DNA of 17,468 bases from an uncultured Oscillibacter sp. GTDB taxonomy: Bacteria; Bacillota_A; Clostridia; Oscillospirales; Oscillospiraceae. Position numbers and translations under genes: made by a program. The stretch is from positions 1 through 17,468 of the forward strand of contig CABQCB010000012.1 of the NCBI GenBank assembly GCA_902462475.1, read 5' to 3'. This document shows positions 12,664 to 17,468 of the stretch, piece by piece. Each line of letters opens with the position of its first letter. Position 1 is the first letter of the stretch. The notes below the pieces were generated by a model, which made no database searches, had not been told where the DNA came from, and was given only the letters and a program-made list of their open reading frames with translations.

Positions 12664-14415
12664 ATGACCACTCGTGAATTTCAGCAAAAGTCGCCGCTGG
12701 CGATCTTCCTTTCCTACTTCCGGCCCCACCGGAAGCTGTTCATCATGGACCTTTCCTGCGCGCTGATGATCTCCCTGATCGATCTGGCGTTCCCCTATAT
12801 CTCCCGCTGGTGCATGTACGAGCTGCTGCCCCAGAACGCCTACCGCACGTTTTTCGCGGTGATGGCGGTGGTGTTCGTGGCGTTTGCCCTGCGGGCGGTG
12901 TTCCAGTATATCATCTGCTACTGGGGCCATACCTTCGGCATTCTGGTGGAGGCGGATATCCGCCGGGACCTGTTCCGCCACATGCAGGAGCTGAGCTTTG
13001 ACTACTACGACCGCAACCGCACCGGCCAGCTCATGAGCCGCCTGACTGCGGACCTCTTCGACATCACGGAGCTGGCGCACCACGGCCCGGAGGACATCTT
13101 CATCTCCGGCGTGACCATTGTGGGTTCTCTTGCCATCATGTTCACCATCCAGTGGCAGCTGGCGCTGGTGATCGCGCTGATCCTGCCGGTATTCTTCGCT
13201 GTGGTGTGGAAGTGCCGCAAGTCTATGAACGATGCGTCCCGCCATGTCAAGCAGCGCACCGCGGTCATCAACGCCGACATCGAGTCGGGCCTGTCCGGTA
13301 TCCGCACCGCCAAGGCCTTTGCCAACGAGGAGGCGGAGCTAAAGAAGTTCGACTCCTCCAACGACAGCTTCAAAACCTCCAAGCGGGCGTTCCACAAGGC
13401 CATGGGCCGCTTCAACGCCACCATGGAGTTCTTTTTGACCATCCTTTCCGTGGCGGTCATCGCCGTGGGCGGCCTGCTCATCATGCAGGGCCGCATGGAC
13501 ACGGTGGACCTCATTACCTTCAGCCTGTATATCACCACGTTTGTCAACCCCGTCCGCAAGCTCTCCAACTTCGCCGAGCTCTTTGCCAACGGCACTGCGG
13601 GCCTGGGCCGGTTCATCGAGCTGATGCGGGAGGAGCCCGCCATGCAGGACGCGCCGGACGCCAAGGTGCTCACCGATGTCCGCGGCCAGGTGGATGTGGA
13701 CCATGTGAGCTTTGCCTACCAGGATGATCTGGACGTGCTCCATGATGTGGACCTGCACATCCGCCCCGGCGAGACCGTGGCGGTGGTGGGTCCCTCCGGC
13801 GGCGGCAAGTCCACGCTGTGCCAGATGATCCCCCGGTTCTACGATGTGACGGAGGGCGCCGTGCGCATCGACGGACAGGACGTGCGCTCTGTGACCCAGG
13901 AATCTTTGCGTCAGAATGTGGGCGTGGTGCAGCAGGAGGTGTTCCTGTTCGCGGCCAGTATCCTGGAGAACATCCGCTACGGCCGCCCCGGCGCCACGGA
14001 GGAAGAGGTGGCCCGGGCGGCAAAGCTGGCGGAGATCTACGACGATATCATCGCCATGCCCGACGGCTTCAACACCTATGTGGGCGAGCGGGGCGCTCTG
14101 CTCTCCGGCGGACAGAAGCAGCGCATCTCCATCGCCCGTATTTTCCTGAAAGACCCTCCCGTCCTCATTCTGGATGAGGCCACCTCCGCTCTGGACAGCG
14201 TGACGGAGGCCAAGCTCCAGGAGACCTTTGAAAAGCTCTCCCAGGGGCGCACCACCATCATCATCGCCCATCGCCTCTCCACGGTCCGCAACGCTGACCG
14301 TATCGCCGTTATCGAGGAGGGCCGCATTGCCGAGCTTGGCACCCACGAGGAGCTGATGGCGAAGAACGGCGCCTATGCCGCCCTGGTGCGGACCCAGGAG
14401 CTGCGCCATGGATAA
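12664..14415 (+). CDS. ABC exporter half-transporter (fused membrane and ATPase domains)
   Basis: This 583-residue protein works as a dimer pumping a lipid, drug or peptide outward. Residues 1-310 form the six-helix exporter domain, including FDYYDRNRTGQLMSRLTAD, a coupling-region motif of type IV (ABCB/MsbA-like) exporters. The ATPase domain (about 335-583) is complete: Walker A GPSGGGKST (376-384), Q-loop VVQQEVFLF, signature LSGGQ (480-484), Walker B VLILDEATS with D504 and E505, and switch histidine H536. AAGGAG lies 7 nt before the ATG. Many Firmicutes exporters occur as adjacent heterodimer pairs, but only one copy is here with all catalytic residues intact, which favours a homodimer. 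The substrate cannot be inferred. It opens a five-gene operon and overlaps ylmH by 8 nt. Confidence 0.95.
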   Translation: MTTREFQQKSPLAIFLSYFRPHRKLFIMDLSCALMISLIDLAFPYISRWCMYELLPQNAYRTFFAVMAVVFVAFALRAVFQYIICYWGHTFGILVEADIRRDLFRHMQELSFDYYDRNRTGQLMSRLTADLFDITELAHHGPEDIFISGVTIVGSLAIMFTIQWQLALVIALILPVFFAVVWKCRKSMNDASRHVKQRTAVINADIESGLSGIRTAKAFANEEAELKKFDSSNDSFKTSKRAFHKAMGRFNATMEFFLTILSVAVIAVGGLLIMQGRMDTVDLITFSLYITTFVNPVRKLSNFAELFANGTAGLGRFIELMREEPAMQDAPDAKVLTDVRGQVDVDHVSFAYQDDLDVLHDVDLHIRPGETVAVVGPSGGGKSTLCQMIPRFYDVTEGAVRIDGQDVRSVTQESLRQNVGVVQQEVFLFAASILENIRYGRPGATEEEVARAAKLAEIYDDIIAMPDGFNTYVGERGALLSGGQKQRISIARIFLKDPPVLILDEATSALDSVTEAKLQETFEKLSQGRTTIIIAHRLSTVRNADRIAVIEEGRIAELGTHEELMAKNGAYAALVRTQELRHG

Positions 14416-15205
14416 GGGGGCGCTGCTGGACCGGCTGGGGGCGGCCGGCGAGGAGCGGCTGGCCCTTTCCCGGGTGCTGGACCGCTATGAGCAAAGCCGC
14501 CGCCGGGGCACCGGTGAGGCTACGGATTTCCTCACGCCCCAGCAGCGTCTTCGGTCGCTGGAGCTATTGCGCCTGGCAGGAGCCGGGGAGAGCGACTATG
14601 TATGCACCGGCGGCTACCCGGAGGCGGAGCGGCAGGTGATCTTGTTCCTGCCGGACTGGCTGGAGGCGGAGACGGCGGAGACCATGAGTCCCATCCGCTG
14701 CCTGCGGGCGTCCTTCCGGGCGGAAAAACCCCTGAGCCACCGGGATTTTCTGGGCAGTCTCATGGGCATGGGCGTTGCCCGGGAAAAGGTGGGCGACATC
14801 CTGGTGACGGCCGAGAGCGCAGATATCCTGGTGCTGGACACGGTGGCGGACTTCCTGCTGCAAAGCTGGGACAGTGCCGGCCGGACACGACTGCATCTTT
14901 CGGAGGTGGAGCGCAGCTGCATCCATATTCCCCAGGCATCTACGGAGGAGGTGCGGGACACGGTTTCCTCCTTGCGGCTGGACGCGGTGATCGCCGCAGG
15001 ACTGCGCATGTCCCGGGGAAAGGCGGCGGAGCTGGTGTCCTCCGGCCGGGTGCAGGTGAACTGGATGGAGTGCACCAAGGCGGACAAGCTCCTGGCAGAG
15101 GGAGACACGGTCTCCGCCCGGGGCTTTGGCAAATTCCGATTGGCGGAGGTGGGCGGCACCACGAAAAAGGGCCGCATCTCCGTGACACTGCTGCGGTATG
15201 TGTGA
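14408..15205 (+). CDS. ylmH: YlmH-family S4 RNA-binding protein
   Basis: This 265-residue cytoplasmic protein matches YlmH, first linked to cell division and more recently, as I recall, to ribosome-associated quality control in Bacillus. The N-terminal half is mixed (DFLTPQQRLRSLELL, VCTGGYPEAERQVILFLPDW). The middle holds SHRDFLGSLMGMGVAREKVGDI, the typical YlmH segment. The C-terminal S4 domain (about 190-250) has LRLDAVIAAGLRMSRGKAAELV and SGRVQVNW. I chose ATG 14408, which has AGGAG upstream and overlaps the ABC gene stop by 8 nt; a longer frame from 14375 lacks support. Elsewhere ylmH sits with sepF, ylmG and divIVA, so its place after an exporter is unusual. Confidence 0.9.
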   Translation: MDKGALLDRLGAAGEERLALSRVLDRYEQSRRRGTGEATDFLTPQQRLRSLELLRLAGAGESDYVCTGGYPEAERQVILFLPDWLEAETAETMSPIRCLRASFRAEKPLSHRDFLGSLMGMGVAREKVGDILVTAESADILVLDTVADFLLQSWDSAGRTRLHLSEVERSCIHIPQASTEEVRDTVSSLRLDAVIAAGLRMSRGKAAELVSSGRVQVNWMECTKADKLLAEGDTVSARGFGKFRLAEVGGTTKKGRISVTLLRYV

Positions 15206-15223
15206 AGATAAGGAGCGGTCGCC

Positions 15224-15448
15224 ATGGCGAAGTACGAATATGAATTTGAGACTGTGAATTGCGACAGCGCCTCCGGGTTCAGCCTTTTCGGCGGCGTGGG
15301 CCTGGTCACCGACGGGCATCGGGAGATCATCGCCCGGCGGGCGTCGGAGGGCTGGCGGTACGCCGGGTGCATCCCCTCGAGCCAGCGGGCCGGAGGATTT
15401 ATCGAAACTGTGGATTTGGTGTTTGAACGGCCTGTGGCCGAAGGGTAA
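15224..15448 (+). CDS. DUF4177 family small protein
   Basis: This 74-residue soluble protein has the compact pattern of DUF4177: a first strand KYEYEFETVNC, a helix REIIARRASEGWRYAG with the conserved G-W, and a last strand TVDLVFERP. The function of the family is unknown. AAGGAG lies 9 nt before the ATG, 18 nt after ylmH, so it is in the same operon. Confidence 0.85.
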   Translation: MAKYEYEFETVNCDSASGFSLFGGVGLVTDGHREIIARRASEGWRYAGCIPSSQRAGGFIETVDLVFERPVAEG

Positions 15449-15459
15449 GGAGGCATATT

Positions 15460-15669
15460 ATGGATCAAAAACAGATCGACCGGATCAACGAACTGGCCCG
15501 CAAGGCCAAGAGCCCCGAGGGACTTACGGAATGGGAAGCGGCAGAGCGCGCCGCCCTGCGACGGGAGTATGTGGACGCGGTACTGGGTAGCCTGAAAGGG
15601 CAGCTGAACCGCACCTACATCGTGGATGAGCAGGGCAATAAGCATAAGCTGAAAAAGAAAGGGGAGTAA
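15460..15669 (+). CDS. UPF0291/DUF896 family protein (YnzC-like)
   Basis: This 69-residue cytoplasmic protein is a short helical hairpin with the family signature: QIDRINELARKAKSPEGLT, then a second helix EWEAAERAALRREYVDAVL. After that comes the typical LKGQLNRTYIVDEQGN end with a lysine-rich tail. YnzC of Bacillus is part of the SOS-induced yneA operon, where its role is unclear. AAGGAGG lies 6-7 nt before the ATG. It follows the DUF4177 gene by 11 nt. Confidence 0.92.
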   Translation: MDQKQIDRINELARKAKSPEGLTEWEAAERAALRREYVDAVLGSLKGQLNRTYIVDEQGNKHKLKKKGE

Positions 15670-15672
15670 GGC

Positions 15673-16812
15673 GTGGCTTCCCAAAAGAAGAAAACAGACT
15701 GGGGCTGGCCGCTCATTATCGTGCTGTTTGTGATCGGCGCGTGGCCCATCGCCCTGGTGCTGCTTCTCATCAAGCTTTTCAAAAAGGACGGACAAAAGCA
15801 GCGCGTGCAGGCGCCGCCCCTGTCCGGGAGCATCCCGGAAAAACAGGAGACGGCCCCCAAGGCGCGGAAAGGGGCCGGGGTGACCCGCTCCCCCGCGGAA
15901 AAGCGGTCCACGGCCCGGATGCTGCGGATCGTGGGCGCTATCGTGGCCGCCGTGGGCCTTGTGGCCTGCTGGGAGCCCATCCAGATGATGATCTTCATGG
16001 GCGGGGTGGATCTTTGGTATGTGGAGGACCTGCTGGCGGCCCTGGCACTGACTGTGGGCGGTGCGGCGATGCTGTGCAGCGGCACGGTCATGGACCGTCG
16101 GCTCAAACGGTACGCCAAGTACCTGGCGGTCCTGGGGGACTATGAGGCCATGTCCCTGGAGCAGCTGAGCCGCACTCTGGGCTTTTCCCGCAGCCAGGTG
16201 GAGCGGGATCTGGAGAAAATGCTGGATCAGGGTTACTTCGGTCCCACGGCTTACCTGAACATGGAGCTGGGGTACCTGTTCCGCAGCGGCAAGGCCATGG
16301 AGGAGCTGCGGGCCAAGCAGGCGGCACAGGCCGCGCAGGCGGCGCAGACGCCCAAGGAGGCGGAGGAGGGCTATTCCGGCATCCTGCGCAGCATCCGCCG
16401 GGCCAACGACGCCATTGCAGACCCGGTGCTCTCCGCCAAGATCGACCGGCTGGAGGAGATCACCGCCCGCATTTTCCGGGCGGTGGAGGAGGACCCCAGG
16501 AAGGCCGGGCGCATCGATACGTTCCTCAACTATTATCTGCCCACCACCCAGAAGCTGCTGGACTCCTACGCGGAGTTTGAATCTGCCGGCGTGGAGGGGG
16601 AGAACCTGCGCCAGGCAAAGGGGCGCATCGAGTCCACCATGGACGCCATCATCCGCGGCTTTGAACACCAGCTGGACGAGCTGTATAAGGCGGACGCCAT
16701 GGACGTGGACAGCGATATCCGGGTCATGGAGACCATGCTCCGGCGGGATACGGCCACGGTGGAGGAGGACTTCGGCCTGGGTGCCGCGGCGGAGCGGAAG
16801 GAAAAAACATAA
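15673..16812 (+). CDS. XpaC-family (5-bromo-4-chloroindolyl phosphate hydrolysis) membrane protein
   Basis: This 379-residue protein starts at GTG (GGGGAG upstream) 3 nt after the UPF0291 gene. Membrane helices are visible at about 13-35, 80-100 and 115-137, so the bulk is cytoplasmic. Residues 155-190 form a winged-helix-like unit (YEAMSLEQLSRTLGFSRSQVERDLEKML). An alanine/glutamine-rich linker (QAAQAAQAAQ) follows. The C-terminal helical region (about 240-365) has FLNYYLPTTQKLLDSYAEF and AMDVDSDIRVMETML, the core signature of XpaC-family proteins. The family name comes from an indirect assay; its true role is unknown, and it often pairs with TelA. No telA is in the window. It ends the operon. 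Confidence 0.87.
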   Translation: MASQKKKTDWGWPLIIVLFVIGAWPIALVLLLIKLFKKDGQKQRVQAPPLSGSIPEKQETAPKARKGAGVTRSPAEKRSTARMLRIVGAIVAAVGLVACWEPIQMMIFMGGVDLWYVEDLLAALALTVGGAAMLCSGTVMDRRLKRYAKYLAVLGDYEAMSLEQLSRTLGFSRSQVERDLEKMLDQGYFGPTAYLNMELGYLFRSGKAMEELRAKQAAQAAQAAQTPKEAEEGYSGILRSIRRANDAIADPVLSAKIDRLEEITARIFRAVEEDPRKAGRIDTFLNYYLPTTQKLLDSYAEFESAGVEGENLRQAKGRIESTMDAIIRGFEHQLDELYKADAMDVDSDIRVMETMLRRDTATVEEDFGLGAAAERKEKT

Positions 16813-16821
16813 ACGCACTTA

Positions 16822-16859
16822 CGGCAGGGCGGACCCGGTTGGACGGGTCCGCCCTGTCG
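16822..16859 (+). terminator. Long terminator-like hairpin after the XpaC-family gene
   Basis: A 16-bp stem (16822-16837 with 16844-16859, one G-U pair, loop GTTGGA) lies 9 nt after the stop codon. It has no T tract after it, so it may protect the RNA 3' end or need a factor to terminate. Confidence 0.5.
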
Positions 16860-17056
16860 GCAAAATGCATAAAACACAAATGACCACACAGGGAAAACAC
16901 CCAAAAGAATCAGGTGGAATTGCACAATAGATTGAAATAAAATTTAGATAAAATAACAATTAAATGCGGGCGCGAAACGGTTCGAACAGAGAGAATGGCG
17001 ACAAAACCACCAAAATGGGAAGCAGGATTTCTCTACCGCCATCGGGGCCTGTTCAA
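16860..17056. other. AT-richer intergenic region without a recognisable gene
   Basis: The gap between the XpaC-family gene (ending 16812) and the oxidoreductase gene (starting 17171) is 358 nt. It holds the hairpin above, this stretch, and the promoter that follows. Part of it (16930-16965) is markedly A/T-rich. No open frame with a ribosome site, riboswitch core or tRNA was seen. ATGGCG (16995-17000) can pair with CGCCAT (17037-17042) around a 36-nt loop. Confidence 0.5.
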
Positions 17057-17086
17057 TTGACACGGCGTGGCAGGAAAGGATATACT
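17057..17086 (+). promoter_or_regulatory. Promoter of the 2-oxoacid oxidoreductase operon
   Basis: A consensus TTGACA (17057-17062), 18 bp, then TATACT (17081-17086). It leaves a leader of about 78 nt before the ATG. Confidence 0.75.
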
Positions 17087-17170
17087 GGATATGCTGACAA
17101 GCGTCCCTAAAAAGGTGTTAATTCGCCGATTTTCGAACACTGTGAAACATTTGAACGAGGAGGATCAGAC

Positions 17171-17468
17171 ATGAAAGACATCGTAGAGATCCGCTGGCAC
17201 GGCCGTGGCGGCCAGGGCGCAAAGACCGCGTCCCTGCTGCTTGCGGACGCCGCCTTCAACACGGGCAAGTATGTCCAGGGTTTCCCGGAATACGGCCCGG
17301 AGCGTATGGGCGCGCCCATCACGGCGTACAACCGGATCAGCTCTGAGCGCAGCACTGTCCACTCCAACATTTACTTCCCCGACTATGTGGTCGTGGTGGA
17401 TGAGACTCTGCTCTCCGCCGTGGACGTGACCGCCGGATTGAAGAAGGAAGGCGCCATCGTCATCAACT
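17171..17468 (+). CDS. 2-oxoacid:ferredoxin oxidoreductase gamma subunit, N-terminal part
   Basis: The first 99 codons of a gene that runs off the window end. The protein starts MKDIVEIRWHGRGGQGAKTA, the glycine-rich motif of the gamma chain of pyruvate or branched-chain 2-oxoacid:ferredoxin oxidoreductases (PorC/VorC). It continues with the matching FPEYGPERMGAPITAYNRIS and YVVVVDETLL segments. These enzymes oxidatively decarboxylate 2-oxoacids to acyl-CoA, passing electrons to ferredoxin, and are typical of anaerobes. GAGGAGG lies about 8 nt before the ATG. The delta, alpha and beta subunits probably follow outside the window. The exact substrate cannot be told from the gamma chain alone. 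Confidence 0.92.
   Translation, partial: MKDIVEIRWHGRGGQGAKTASLLLADAAFNTGKYVQGFPEYGPERMGAPITAYNRISSERSTVHSNIYFPDYVVVVDETLLSAVDVTAGLKKEGAIVIN

Noticed and set aside
14614..16818. A 734-codon minus-strand open frame
   Set aside because: It covers ylmH, DUF4177, UPF0291 and XpaC genes that each have ribosome sites and family signatures; no domain is visible on the minus strand.
16932..16960. Second possible promoter starting TTGAAA in the AT-rich gap
   Set aside because: No good -10 box at proper spacing; a better promoter is present at 17057-17086.
17139..17158. Possible Rex-type redox operator (TGTGAA-acat-TTGAAC) upstream of the oxidoreductase gene
   Set aside because: The right half is a poor match to the inverted left half, so the palindrome is too weak to call.

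Overview
The window comes from a GC-rich, low-redundancy Firmicutes chromosome. It is most likely a gut-type Clostridia of the Oscillospiraceae group (Flavonifractor / Pseudoflavonifractor / Lawsonibacter-like). This placement is inferred from the strong GC bias, AGGAGG-type ribosome sites, sigma-A promoters, a lysine (L-box) riboswitch, a class B sortase, YlmH, UPF0291/YnzC, an XpaC-family protein and a 2-oxoacid:ferredoxin oxidoreductase subunit. No rRNA, tRNA, CRISPR array, insertion sequence or phage gene was seen.

Layout. (1) 1-174: the 3' end of an NCS2 nucleobase permease and its terminator. (2) 221-2308: a consensus promoter, a complete lysine riboswitch with a transcription-attenuation platform, and an NhaC-superfamily transporter (lysW-type). 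The transporter carries an unusual exported, cysteine-rich tandem repeat in front of its membrane domain. (3) 2311-3510 (minus): a BTAD/SARP-type regulator with a divergent cyclase-fold (GGDEF-like) tail. It is divergent from a transglutaminase-fold lipoprotein (3739-4761). (4) 4854-9653: a tightly coupled seven-gene operon resembling a stripped-down type IV pilus / type II secretion machine. It holds a GspF/PilC platform protein, four small single-helix proteins with atypical or absent prepilin signals, a PilT ATPase and a class B sortase. (5) 9724-11386: convergent birA and udk around a shared bidirectional terminator. (6) 11617-12549: a zinc-ribbon / transmembrane / Ig-like / SH3-like sensor-type protein. 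(7) 12664-16812: a five-gene operon with an ABC exporter, ylmH, a DUF4177 protein, a UPF0291 protein and an XpaC-family membrane protein. (8) 17171-end: the start of a 2-oxoacid oxidoreductase gamma subunit behind its own promoter.

How the pieces work together. The L-box should shut off the transporter when lysine is plentiful, which supports lysine uptake as its job. The pilus-like operon is the best candidate for an undescribed system. Its only ATPase in view is a PilT retraction-type motor, it encodes no canonical GFxxxE pilin, and it ends in a sortase separated from pilT by only 6 nt. This suggests a cell-envelope appendage or secretion device whose product is anchored or processed at the wall. 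The zinc-ribbon/SH3 protein, the transglutaminase lipoprotein and the sortase are all predicted to act outside the membrane. The remaining genes are mostly housekeeping.
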